64,000 bases of DNA, taken from assembly GCA_964057225.1 (NCBI GenBank), contig OZ059897.1, positions 22,444,001 to 22,508,000 on the forward strand. The letters run 5' to 3'. Within the stretch, counting starts at the first letter, position 1; every line of letters starts with the position of its first letter. Of the stretch, positions 1-11,618 are shown piece after piece. This stretch comes from Auanema rhodensis (taxonomy: Eukaryota > Nematoda > Chromadorea > Rhabditida > Rhabditidae). The position numbers and the translations under genes are program-made. Under the pieces are notes generated by a model. The model searched no databases, was not told the origin of the DNA, and saw only the letters and a program-made list of their open reading frames with translations.

Positions 1-882
1 ACCAATATCAATAAAAATTTGTTTTTAGACTAATATGGACATGGTGAATCTAATTTTGAAAACCGCATCTCTTTATCTTTCACGTGAAGCGAGTTACATA
101 CCAAGTGCACATCACGTGTACATTTAATTAGCATAAATTAAAGTTCACGTAAACTTCAAAGTCATGGTTACCATGAAGCAATATCAATAAAAATTTGTTT
201 TTAGACTAATATGGACATGGGGAATCTAATTTTGAAAACCGCATCTCTTTATCTCTCACGTGCAGCGAGTTACATACCAAGTGCACATCACGTGTACATT
301 TAATTAGCATAAATTAAAGTACACGTAAATTTCAAAGTCATGGTTACCATGAACCAATATCAATAAAAATTTGTTTTTAGACTAATATGGACATGGGGAA
401 TCTAATTTTGAAAACCGCATCTCTTTATCTTTCACGTGAAGCGAGTTACATACCAAGTGCACATCACGTGTACATTTAATTAGCATAAATTAAAGTTCAC
501 GTAAATTTCAAAGTCATGGTTACCATGCATCAATATCAATAAAAATTTGTTTTTAGACTAATATGGACATGGGGAATCTAATTTTGAAAACCGCATCTCT
601 TTATCTTTCACGTGAAGCGAGTTACATACCAAGTGCACATCACGTGTACATTTAATTAGCATAAATTAAAGTTCACGTAAATTTCAAAGTCATGGTTACC
701 ATGAACTAATATCAATAAAAATTTGTTTTTAGACTAATATGGACATGGGGAATCTAATTTTGAAAACCGCATCTCTTTATCTTTCACGTGAAGCGAGTTA
801 CATACCAAGTGCACATCACGTGTACATTTAATTAGCATAAATTAAAGTTCACGTAAATTTCAAAGTCATGGTTACCATGAAG

Positions 883-3800
883 CAATATCAATAAAAATTT
901 GTTTTTAGACTAATATGGACATGGGGAATCTAATTTTGAAAACCGCATCTCTTTATCTTTCACGTGAAGCGAGTTACATACCAAGTGCACATCACGTGTA
1001 CATTTAATTAGCATAAATTAAAGTTCACGTAAACTTCAAAGTCATGGTTACCATGAAGCAATATCAATAAAAATTTGTTTTTAGACTAATATGGACATGG
1101 GAAATCTAATTTTGAAAACCGCATCTCTTTATCTTTCACGTGAAGCGAGTTACATACCAAGTGCACATCACGTGTACATTTAATTAGCATAAATTAAAGT
1201 TCACGTAAATTTCAAAGTCATGATTACCATGCACCAATATCAATAAAAATTTGTTTTTAGACTAATATGGACATGGGGAATCTAATTTTGAAAACCGCAT
1301 CTCTTTATCTTTCACGTGAAGCGAGTTACATACCAAGTGCACATCACGTGTACATTTAATTAGCATAAATTAAAGTTCACGTAAATTTCAAAGTCATGGT
1401 TACCATGAACTAATATCAATAAAAATTTGTTTTTAGACTAATATGGACATGGGGAATCTAATTTTGAAAACCGCATCTCTTTATCTTTCACGTGAAGCGA
1501 GTTACATACCAAGTGCACATCACGTGTACATTTAATTAGCATAAATTAAAGTTCACGTAAATTTCAAAGTCATGGTTACCATGAAGCAATATCAATAAAA
1601 ATTTGTTTTTAGACTAATATGGACATGGGGAATCTAATTTTGAAAACCGCATCTCTTTATCTTTCACGTGAAGCGAGTTACATACCAAGTGCACATCACG
1701 TGTACATTTAAATAGCATAAATTAAAGTTCACGTAAATTTCAAAGTCATGGTTACCATGAACCAATATCAATAAAAATTTGTTTTTAGACTAATATGGAC
1801 ATGGGGAATCTAATTTTGAAAACCGCATCTCTTTATCTTTCACGTGAAGCGAGTTACATACCAAGTGCACATCACGTGTACATTTAATTAGCATAAATTA
1901 AAGTTCACGTAAATTTCAAAGTCATGGTTACCATGAACCAATATCAATAAAAATTTGTTTTTAGACTAATATGGACATGGGAAATCTAATTTTGAAAACC
2001 GCATCTCTTTATCTTTCACGTGAAGCGAGTTACATACCAAGTGCACATCACGTGTACATTTAATTAGCATAAATTAAAGTTCACGTAAATTTCAAAGTCA
2101 TGGTTACCATGAACCAATATCAATAAAAATTTGTTTTTAGACTAATATGGACATGGGGAATCTAATTTTGAAAACCGCATCTCTTTATCTTTCACGTGAA
2201 GCGAGTTACATACCAAGTGCACATCACGTGTACATTTAATTAGCATAAATTAAAGTTCACGTAAATTTCAAAGTCATGGTTACCATGAAGCAATATCAAT
2301 AAAAATTTGTTTTTAGACTAATATGGACATGGGGAATCTAATTTTGAAAACCGCATCTCTTTATCTTTCACGTGAAGCGAGTTACATACCAAGTGCACAT
2401 CACGTGTACATTTAATTAGCATAAATTAAAGTTCACGTAAATTTCAAAGTCATGGTTACCATGAACCAATATCAATAAAAATTTGTTTTTAGACTAATAT
2501 GGACATGGGGAATCTAATTTTGAAAACCGCATCTCTTTATCTTTCACGTGAAGCGAGTTACATACCAAGTGCACATCACGTGTACATTTAATTAGCATAA
2601 ATTAAAGTTCACGTAAACTTCAAAGTCATGGTTACCATGAAGCAATATCAATAAAAATTTGTTTTTAGACTAATATGGACATGGGGAATCTAATTTTGAA
2701 AACCGCATCTCTTTATCTTTCACGTGAAGCGAGTTACATACCAAGTGCACATCACGTGTACATTTAATTAGCATAAATTAAAGTTCACGTAAATTTCAAA
2801 GTCATGATTACCATGCACCAATATCAATAAAAATTTGTTTTTAGACTAATATGGACATGGGGAATCTAATTTTGAAAACCGCATCTCTTTATCTTTCACG
2901 TGAAGCGAGTTACATACCAAGTGCACATCACGTGTACATTTAATTAGCATAAATTAAAGTTCACGTAAATTTCAAAGTCATGGTTACCATGAACTAATAT
3001 CAATAAAAATTTGTTTTTAGACTAATATGGACATGGGGAATCTAATTTTGAAAACCGCATCTCTTTATCTTTCACGTGAAGCGAGTTACATACCAAGTGC
3101 ACATCACGTGTACATTTAATTAGCATAAATTAAAGTTCACGTAAATTTCAAAGTCATGGTTACCATGAAGCAATATCAATAAAAATTTGTTTTTAGACTA
3201 ATATGGACATGGGGAATCTAATTTTGAAAACCGCATCTCTTTATCTTTCACGTGAAGCGAGTTACATACCAAGTGCACATCACGTGTACATTTAAATAGC
3301 ATAAATTAAAGTTCACGTAAATTTCAAAGTCATGGTTACCATGAACCAATATCAATAAAAATTTGTTTTTAGACTAATATGGACATGGGGAATCTAATTT
3401 TGAAAACCGCATCTCTTTATCTTTCACGTGAAGCGAGTTACATACCAAGTGCACATCACGTGTACATTTAATTAGCATAAATTAAAGTTCACGTAAATTT
3501 CAAAGTCATGGTTACCATGAACCAATATCAATAAAAATTTGTTTTTAGACTAATATGGACATGGGAAATCTAATTTTGAAAACCGCATCTCTTTATCTTT
3601 CACGTGAAGCGAGTTACATACCAAGTGCACATCACGTGTACATTTAATTAGCATAAATTAAAGTTCACGTAAATTTCAAAGTCATGGTTACCATGAACCA
3701 ATATCAATAAAAATTTGTTTTTAGACTAATATGGACATGGGGAATCTAATTTTGAAAACCGCATCTCTTTATCTTTCACGTGAAGCGAGTTACATACCAA

Positions 3801-4050
3801 GTGCACATCACGTGTACATTTAATTAGCATAAATTAAAGTTCACGTAAATTTCAAAGTCATGGTTACCATGAAGCAATATCAATAAAAATTTGTTTTTAG
3901 ACTAATATGGACATGGGGAATCTAATTTTGAAAACCGCATCTCTTTATCTTTCACGTGAAGCGAGTTACATACCAAGTGCACATCACGTGTACATTTAAT
4001 TAGCATAAATTAAAGTTCACGTAAATTTCAAAGTCATGGTTACCATGAAC
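883..4050 (+). repeat. 9-monomer repeat, two copies (1,584-bp period)
   Basis: Units n = 5-13 (883-2466) and n = 14-22 (2467-4050) carry the same ordered markers. These are C152 with a GAAG end; A165 with a GCAC end; an end followed by TAATATC instead of CAATATC; a GAAG end; T126A; a plain unit; A44; a GAAG end; a plain unit. The main difference is an extra A44 in the second unit of copy 1 (base 1059 onward). A looser earlier relative may exist at 3-882. Confidence 0.85.
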
Positions 4051-4226
4051 CAATATCAATAAAAATTTGTTTTTAGACTAATATGGACATGGGGAATCTA
4101 ATTTTGAAAACCGCATCTCTTTATCTTTCACGTGAAGCGAGTTACATACCAAGTGCACATCACGTGTACATTTAATTAGCATAAATTAAAGTTCACGTAA
4201 ATTTCAAAGTCATGGTTACCATGAAC

Positions 4227-4402
4227 CAATATCAATAAAAATTTGTTTTTAGACTAATATGGACATAGGGAATCTAATTATGAAAACCGCATCTCTTTAT
4301 CTTTCACGTGAAGCGAGTTACATACCAAGTGCACATCACGTGTACATTTAATTAGCATAAATTAAAGTTCACGTAAATTTCAAAGTCATGGTTACCATGA
4401 AG
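4227..4402 (+). repeat. Hybrid monomer (A41+A54 type fused to GAAG-ending type)
   Basis: Elsewhere the order is an A41+A54 unit ending GAAC, then a G51 unit ending GAAG, then an A36C37 unit. Here one unit has A41+A54 at its 5' end, ends GAAG, and is followed directly by the A36C37 unit at 4403. The simplest reading is an exchange between unit positions 54 and 176 that deleted one monomer. Confidence 0.6.
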
Positions 4403-5106
4403 CAATATCAATAAAAATTTGTTTTTAGACTAATATGACCATGGGGAATCTAATTTTGAAAACCGCATCTCTTTATCTTTCACGTGAAGCGAGTTACATA
4501 CCAAGTGCACATCACGTGTACATTTAATTAGCATAAATTAAAGTTCACGTAAATTTCAAAGTCATGGTTACCATGAACCAATATCAATAAAAATTTGTTT
4601 TTAGACTAATATGGACATGGGGAATCTAATTTTGAAAACCGCATCTCTTTATCTTTCACGTGAAGCGAGTTACATACCAAGTGCACATCACGTGTACATT
4701 TAATTAGCATAAATTAAAGTTCACGTAAATTTCAAAGTCATGGTTACCATGAAGCAATATCAATAAAAATTTGTTTTTAGACTAATATGGACATGGGGAA
4801 TCTAATTTTGAAAACCGCATCTCTTTATCTTTCACGTGAAGCGAGTTACATACCAAGTGCACATCACGTGTACATTTAATTAGCATAAATTAAAGTTCAC
4901 GTAAATTTCAAAGTCATGGTTACCATGAACCAATATCAATAAAAATTTGTTTTTAGACTAATATGGACATGGGGAATCTAATTTTGAAAACCGCATCTCT
5001 TTATCTTTCACGTGAAGCGAGTTACATACCAAGTGCACATCACGTGTACATTTAATTAGCATAAATTAAAGTTCACGTAAATTTCAAAGTCATGGTTACC
5101 ATGAAC

Positions 5107-6162
5107 CAATATCAATAAAAATTTGTTTTTAGACTAATATGGACATAGGGAATCTAATTATGAAAACCGCATCTCTTTATCTTTCACGTGAAGCGAGTTA
5201 CATACCAAGTGCACATCACGTGTACATTTAATTAGCATAAATTAAAGTTCACGTAAATTTCAAAGTCATGGTTACCATGAACCAATATCAATAAAAATTT
5301 GTTTTTAGACTAATATGGACATGGGGAATCTAGTTTTGAAAACCGCATCTCTTTATCTTTCACGTGAAGCGAGTTACATACCAAGTGCACATCACGTGTA
5401 CATTTAATTAGCATAAATTAAAGTTCACGTAAATTTCAAAGTCATGGTTACCATGAAGCAATATCAATAAAAATTTGTTTTTAGACTAATATGACCATGG
5501 GGAATCTAATTTTGAAAACCGCATCTCTTTATCTTTCACGTGAAGCGAGTTACATACCAAGTGCACATCACGTGTACATTTAATTAGCATAAATTAAAGT
5601 TCACGTAAATTTCAAAGTCATGGTTACCATGAACCAATATCAATAAAAATTTGTTTTTAGACTAATATGGACATAGGGAATCTAATTATGAAAACCGCAT
5701 CTCTTTATCTTTCACGTGAAGCGAGTTACATACCAAGTGCACATCACGTGTACATTTAATTAGCATAAATTAAAGTTCACGTAAATTTCAAAGTCATGGT
5801 TACCATGAACCAATATCAATAAAAATTTGTTTTTAGATTAATATGGACATGGGGAATCTAGTTTTGAAAACCGCATCTCTTTATCTTTCACGTGAAGCGA
5901 GTTACATACCAAGTGCACATCACGTGTACATTTAATTAGCATAAATTAAAGTTCACGTAAATTTCAAAGTCATGGTTACCATGAAGCAATATCAATAAAA
6001 ATTTGTTTTTAGACTAATATGACCATGGGGAATCTAATTTTGAAAACCGCATCTCTTTATCTTTCACGTGAAGCGAGTTACATACCAAGTGCACATCACG
6101 TGTACATTTAATTAGCATAAATTAAAGTTCACGTAAATTTCAAAGTCATGGTTACCATGAAC
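5107..6162 (+). repeat. 3-monomer repeat, two copies (528-bp period)
   Basis: Units at 5107, 5283 and 5459 are followed by units at 5635, 5811 and 5987 with the same order: A41+A54, then G51 with a GAAG end, then A36C37 (GACCATGG). This trio is the left-domain cassette that recurs at 11443, 13379, 17427 and 24819. The second copy has an extra C-to-T change at unit 28 (unit at 5811). Confidence 0.85.
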
Positions 6163-6169
6163 CAATATC

Positions 6170-6175
6170 AATAAA
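6170..6175 (+). promoter_or_regulatory. AATAAA hexamer, one per monomer (unit 8-13)
   Basis: The canonical eukaryotic polyadenylation hexamer occurs on the plus strand in nearly every copy. It is lost where unit bases 9-10 change to CG (units at 6691, 14435, 14963, 18483, 19011, 25875). If the array is transcribed from this strand, it would supply a possible 3'-processing signal every 176 bp. Nothing here shows transcription, and an AT-rich repeat can carry this hexamer by chance. Confidence 0.3.
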
Positions 6176-6240
6176 AATTTGTTTTTAGACTAATATGGAC
6201 ATGGGGAATCTAATTTTGAAAACCGCATCTCTTTATCTTT

Positions 6241-6246
6241 CACGTG
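6241..6246. promoter_or_regulatory. G-box/E-box CACGTG, first copy (unit 79-84)
   Basis: The hexamer sits in a perfect 10-bp palindrome TTCACGTGAA (unit 77-86). CACGTG is the core bound by many bHLH and bZIP proteins, including yeast Cbf1-type, Myc/Max-type and plant G-box factors. It is not fully conserved. I found it broken in 12 copies: CACATG in the units at 34147, 36259, 44707, 46291, 48403 and 49811; TACGTG in those at 40835, 42067, 45059, 46643 and 47171; and CACGTA in the last partial unit. Six of these are G-to-A changes at the CpG and five are C-to-T at its first base. Binding is inference. Confidence 0.5.
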
Positions 6247-6272
6247 AAGCGAGTTACATACCAAGTGCACAT

Positions 6273-6278
6273 CACGTG
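6273..6278. promoter_or_regulatory. G-box CACGTG, second and invariant copy (unit 111-116)
   Basis: This copy starts 32 bp after the first G-box, about three helical turns. With its flank it reads ATCACGTG, which fits the yeast centromere CDEI consensus RTCACRTG. I saw no substitution in this hexamer or in its surrounding block (unit 104-121) in any of the complete copies, in contrast to the first G-box. It contains a CpG, so its persistence is notable if the array is methylated. A functional binding site is plausible but unproven. Strong homogenisation alone could also explain invariance. Confidence 0.55.
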
Positions 6279-6310
6279 TACATTTAATTAGCATAAATTA
6301 AAGTTCACGT
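6274..6310. repeat. Extended AT-rich dyad (unit 112-148)
   Basis: The core inverted repeat is TTTAATT (unit 121-127) and AATTAAA (134-140) around a six-base loop AGCATA. Outside it, ACGTGTAC (112-119) and GTTCACGT (141-148) pair at seven of eight positions, with one unpaired A at 120. Together the arms pair 14 of 15 positions across 37 bp, so one unit could extrude a hairpin or cruciform. Variants inside it are rare and include T126A (units at 1587 and 3171), G129A (30275, 32387) and A133G in many right-domain copies. Confidence 0.6.
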
Positions 6311-6311
6311 A
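6306..6311 (+). promoter_or_regulatory. CACGTA half-related site (unit 144-149)
   Basis: This third CACGT motif starts 33 bp after the second. Its context TTCACGTAAA (unit 142-151) differs by one base from the palindrome at unit 77-86. It is altered in a few copies: unit at 26931 (TACGTA), unit at 32563 (CTCGTA), unit at 39955 (CACATA), and units at 30099 and 32211 (CACGTT). It also forms the right arm of the long dyad in this half of the monomer. Confidence 0.4.
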
Positions 6312-6321
6312 AATTTCAAAG

Positions 6322-6336
6322 TCATGGTTACCATGA
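6322..6336. repeat. Short dyad TCATGGT-T-ACCATGA at the unit end (unit 160-174)
   Basis: Seven-base arms flank a single T. In copies ending GCAC rather than GAAC or GAAG (A174C), the outermost pair is lost and six-base arms remain. G165A (units at 1059, 2643, 29747, 31859) and G164A (for example units at 48931, 50339, 53155, 55443, 57731, 61779, 62131) also break one pair. The next bases with the following unit spell CCAAT (unit 176 plus 1-4), which the common GAAG variant abolishes. Confidence 0.5.
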
Positions 6337-8098
6337 ACCAATATCAATAAAAATTTGTTTTTAGACTAATATGGACATGGGGAATCTAATTTTGAAAACC
6401 GCATCTCTTTATCTTTCACGTGAAGCGAGTTACATACCAAGTGCACATCACGTGTACATTTAATTAGCATAAATTAAAGTTCACGTAAATTTCAAAGTCA
6501 TGGTTACCATGAACCAATATCAATAAAAATTTGTTTTTAGACTAATATGGACATGGGGAATCTAATTTTGAAAACCGCATCTCTTTATCTTTCACGTGAA
6601 GCGAGTTACATACCAAGTGCACATCACGTGTACATTTAATTAGCATAAATTAAAGTTCACGTAAATTTCAAAGTCATGGTTACCATGAACCAATATCACG
6701 AAAAATTTGTTTTTAGACTAATATGGACATGGGGAATCTAATTTTGAGAACCGCATCTCTTTATCTTTCACGTGAAGCGAGTTACATACCAAGTGCACAT
6801 CACGTGTACATTTAATTAGCATAAATTAAAGTTCACGTAAATTTCAAAGTCATGGTTACCATGCACCAATATCAATAAAAATTTGTTTTTAGACTAATAT
6901 GGACATGGGGAATCTAATTTTGAAAACCGCATCTCTTTATCTTTCACGTGAAGCGAGTTACATACCAAGTGCACATCACGTGTACATTTAATTAGCATAA
7001 ATTAAAGTTCACGTAAACTTCAAAGTCATGGTTACCATGAACCAATATCAATAAAAATTTGTTTATAGACTAATATGGACATGGGGAATCTAATTTTGAA
7101 AACCGCATCTCTTTATCTTTCACGTGAAGCGAGTTACATACCAAGTGCACATCACGTGTACATTTAATTAGCATAAATTAAAGTTCACGTAAATTTCAAA
7201 GTCATGGTTACCATGAACCAGTATCAATAAAAATTTGTTTTTAGACTAATATGGACATGGGGAATCTAATTTTGAAAACCGCATCTCTTTATCTTTCACG
7301 TGAAGCGAGTTACATACCAAGTGCACATCACGTGTACATTTAATTAGCATAAATTAAAGTTCACGTAAATTTCAAAGTCATGGTTACCATGAACCAATAT
7401 CAATAAAAATTTGTTTTTAGACTAATATGGACATGGGGAATCTAATTTTGAAAACCGCATCTCTTTATCTTTCACGTGAAGCGAGTTACATACCAAGTGC
7501 ACATCACGTGTACATTTAATTAGCATAAATTAAAGTTCACGTAAATTTCAAAGTCATGGTTACCATGAACCAATATCAATAAAAATTTGTTTATAGACTA
7601 ATATGGACATGGGGAATCTAATTTTGAAAACCGCATCTCTTTATCTTTCACGTGAAGCGAGTTACATACCAAGTGCACATCACGTGTACATTTAATTAGC
7701 ATAAATTAAAGTTCACGTAAATTTCAAAGTCATGGTTACCATGAACCAATATCAATAAAAATTTGTTTTTAGACTAATATGGACATGGGGAATCTAATTT
7801 TGAAAACCGCATCTCTTTATCTTTCACGTGAAGCGAGTTACATACCAAGTGCACATCACGTGTACATTTAATTAGCATAAATTAAAGTTCACGTAAATTT
7901 CAAAGTCATGGTTACCATGAACCAATATCAATAAAAATTTGTTTTTAGACTAATATGGACATGGGGAATCTAATTTTGAAAACCGCATCTCTTTATCTTT
8001 CACGTGAAGCGAGTTACATACCAAGTGCACATCACGTGTACATTTAATTAGCATAAATTAAAGTTCACGTAAATTTCAAAGTCATGGTTACCATGAAC

Positions 8099-11000
8099 CA
8101 ATATCAATAAAAATTTGTTTTTAGACTAATATGGACATGGGAAATCTAATTTTGAAAACCGCATCTCTTTATCTTTCACGTGAAGCGAGTTACATACCAA
8201 GTGCACATCACGTGTACATTTAATTAGCATAAATTAAAGTTCACGTAAATTTCAAAGTCATGGTTACCATGAACCAATATCAATAAAAATTTGTTTTTAG
8301 ACTAATATGGACATGGGGAATCTAATTTTGAAAACCGCATCTCTTTATCTTTCACGTGAAGCGAGTTACATACCAAGTGCACATCACGTGTACATTTAAT
8401 TAGCATAAATTAAAGTTCACGTAAATTTCAAAGTCATGGTTACCATGAAGCAATATCAATAAAAATTTGTTTTTAGACTAATATGGACATGGGGAATCTA
8501 ATTTTGAAAACCGCATCTCTTTATCTTTCACGTGAAGCGAGTTACATACCAAGTGCACATCACGTGTACATTTAATTAGCATAAATTAAAGTTCACGTAA
8601 ATTTCAAAGTCATGGTTACCATGAACCAATATCAATAAAAATTTGTTTTTAGACTAATATGGACATGGGGAATCTAATTTTGAAAACCGCATCTCTTTAT
8701 CTTTCACGTGAAGCGAGTTACATACCAAGTGCACATCACGTGTACATTTAATTAGCATAAATTAAAGTTCACGTAAATTTCAAAGTCATGGTTACCATGA
8801 ACCAATATCAATAAAAATTTGTTTTTAGACTAATATGGACATAGGGAATCTAATTATGAAAACCGCATCTCTTTATCTTTCACGTGAAGCGAGTTACATA
8901 CCAAGTGCACATCACGTGTACATTTAATTAGCATAAATTAAAGTTCACGTAAATTTCAAAGTCATGGTTACCATGAACCAATATCAATAAAAATTTGTTT
9001 TTAGACTAATATGGACATGGGGAATCTAATTTTGAAAACCGCATCTCTTTATCTTTCACGTGAAGCGAGTTACATACCAAGTGCACATCACGTGTACATT
9101 TAATTAGCATAAATTAAAGTTCACGTAAATTTCAAAGTCATGGTTACCATGAACCAATATCAATAAAAATTTGTTTTTAGACTAATATGGACATGGGGAA
9201 TCTAATTTTGAAAACCGCATCTCTTTATCTTTCACGTGAAGCGAGTTACATACCAAGTGCACATCACGTGTACATTTAATTAGCATAAATTAAAGTTCAC
9301 GTAAATTTCAAAGTCATGGTTACCATGAACCAATATCAATAAAAATTTGTTTTTAGACTAATATGGACATGGGGAATCTAATTTTGAAAACCGCATCTCT
9401 TTATCTTTCACGTGAAGCGAGTTACATACCAAGTGCACATCACGTGTACATTTAATTAGCATAAATTAAAGTTCACGTAAATTTCAAAGTCATGGTTACC
9501 ATGAACCAATATCAATAAAAATTTGTTTTTAGACTAATATGGACATGGGAAATCTAATTTTGAAAACCGCATCTCTTTATCTTTCACGTGAAGCGAGTTA
9601 CATACCAAGTGCACATCACGTGTACATTTAATTAGCATAAATTAAAGTTCACGTAAATTTCAAAGTCATGGTTACCATGAACCAATATCAATAAAAATTT
9701 GTTTTTAGACTAATATGGACATAGGGAATCTAATTATGAAAACCGCATCTCTTTATCTTTCACGTGAAGCGAGTTACATACCAAGTGCACATCACGTGTA
9801 CATTTAATTAGCATAAATTAAAGTTCACGTAAATTTCAAAGTCATGGTTACCATGAACCAATATCAATAAAAATTTGTTTTTAGACTAATATGGACATGG
9901 GGAATCTAATTTTGAAAACCGCATCTCTTTATCTTTCACGTGAAGCGAGTTACATACCAAGTGCACATCACGTGTACATTTAATTAGCATAAATTAAAGT
10001 TCACGTAAATTTCAAAGTCATGGTTACCATGAACCAATATCAATAAAAATTTGTTTTTAGACTAATATGGACATAGGGAATCTAATTATGAAAACCGCAT
10101 CTCTTTATCTTTCACGTGAAGCGAGTTACATACCAAGTGCACATCACGTGTACATTTAATTAGCATAAATTAAAGTTCACGTAAATTTCAAAGTCATGGT
10201 TACCATGAACCAATATCAATAAAAATTTGTTTTTAGACTAATATGGACATGGGGAATCTAATTTTGAAAACCGCATCTCTTTATCTTTCACGTGAAGCGA
10301 GTTACATACCAAGTGCACATCACGTGTACATTTAATTAGCATAAATTAAAGTTCACGTAAATTTCAAAGTCATGGTTACCATGAACCAATATCAATAAAA
10401 ATTTGTTTTTAGACTAATATGGACATGGGGAATCTAATTTTGAAAACCGCATCTCTTTATCTTTCACGTGAAGCGAGTTACATACCAAGTGCACATCACG
10501 TGTACATTTAATTAGCATAAATTAAAGTTCACGTAAATTTCAAAGTCATGGTTACCATGAACCAATATCAATAAAAATTTGTTTTCAGACTAATATGGAC
10601 ATGGGGAATCTAATTTTGAAAACCGCATCTCTTTATCTTTCACGTGAAGCGAGTTACATACCAAGTGCACATCACGTGTACATTTAATTAGCATAAATTA
10701 AAGTTCACGTAAATTTCAAAGTCATGGTTACCATGAACCAATATCAATAAAAATTTGTTTTTAGACTAATATGGACATGGGAAATCTAATTTTGAAAACC
10801 GCATCTCTTTATCTTTCACGTGAAGCGAGTTACATACCAAGTGCACATCACGTGTACATTTAATTAGCATAAATTAAAGTTCACGTAAATTTCAAAGTCA
10901 TGGTTACCATGAACCAATATCAATAAAAATTTGTTTTTAGACTAATATGGACATGGGGAATCTAATTTTGAAAACCGCATCTCTTTATCTTTCACGTGAA

Positions 11001-11618
11001 GCGAGTTACATACCAAGTGCACATCACGTGTACATTTAATTAGCATAAATTAAAGTTCACGTAAATTTCAAAGTCATGGTTACCATGAAGCAATATCAAT
11101 AAAAATTTGTTTTTAGACTAATATGGACATGGGGAATCTAATTTTGAAAACCGCATCTCTTTATCTTTCACGTGAAGCGAGTTACATACCAAGTGCACAT
11201 CACGTGTACATTTAATTAGCATAAATTAAAGTTCACGTAAATTTCAAAGTCATGGTTACCATGAACCAATATCAATAAAAATTTGTTTTTAGACTAATAT
11301 GGACATGGGGAATCTAATTTTGAAAACCGCATCTCTTTATCTTTCACGTGAAGCGAGTTACATACCAAGTGCACATCACGTGTACATTTAATTAGCATAA
11401 ATTAAAGTTCACGTAAATTTCAAAGTCATGGTTACCATGAACCAATATCAATAAAAATTTGTTTTTAGACTAATATGGACATAGGGAATCTAATTATGAA
11501 AACCGCATCTCTTTATCTTTCACGTGAAGCGAGTTACATACCAAGTGCACATCACGTGTACATTTAATTAGCATAAATTAAAGTTCACGTAAATTTCAAA
11601 GTCATGGTTACCATGAAC
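8099..11618 (+). repeat. 15-monomer-offset duplication, left pair (2,640 bp)
   Basis: Units n = 46-50 (8099-8978) and n = 61-65 (10739-11618) share the order A44; GAAG end; plain; plain; A41+A54. Units between them carry scattered A41+A54 (8803, 9683, 10035), A44 (9507) and one private change, T24C, in the unit at 10563. The same 15-monomer spacing recurs at 21,299-24,994, so this may be a widespread unit of amplification in the left domain. Confidence 0.6.

Larger units (their letters stand above)
6163..6338 (+). repeat. Type monomer (consensus copy) of the satellite
   Basis: This copy matches the array consensus at all 176 positions and serves as the reference for unit coordinates (unit position p = base 6162 + p). 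In order it has: an AT-rich left part with A5T3 at 11-18, T5 at 20-24 and TTTTGAAAA at 52-60; the variant-rich G-run at 41-44; a CCGC at 61-64; CACGTG at 79-84; GTGCAC at 103-108; a second CACGTG at 111-116; an AT-rich dyad at 121-140; CACGTA at 144-149; and a dyad at 160-174 reaching the unit end. Many other copies are identical to it, for example the units starting at 6339 and 6515. The strand label is arbitrary. Confidence 0.95.
5811..7570 (+). repeat. Single-copy early form of the CACG/GTTTATAG cassette
   Basis: Units n = 33-42 run: G51/GAAG; A36C37; three plain units; C9G10 plus G58 with a GCAC end; C152; A23 (GTTTATAG); G3 (CAGTATC, unit at 7219); plain. The same series appears in expanded form in the 23-monomer repeat at 12,851-20,770 and in a reduced form at 24,995-27,106. 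The following unit (7571) repeats A23 without G3. Confidence 0.7.

Noticed and set aside
6195-6222. Phased A-tracts causing strong intrinsic DNA curvature
   Set aside because: A/T tracts at unit 11-18, 20-24, 52-55 and 57-60 are present, but only some are near a 10-bp spacing. Without a curvature calculation the claim is not supportable.
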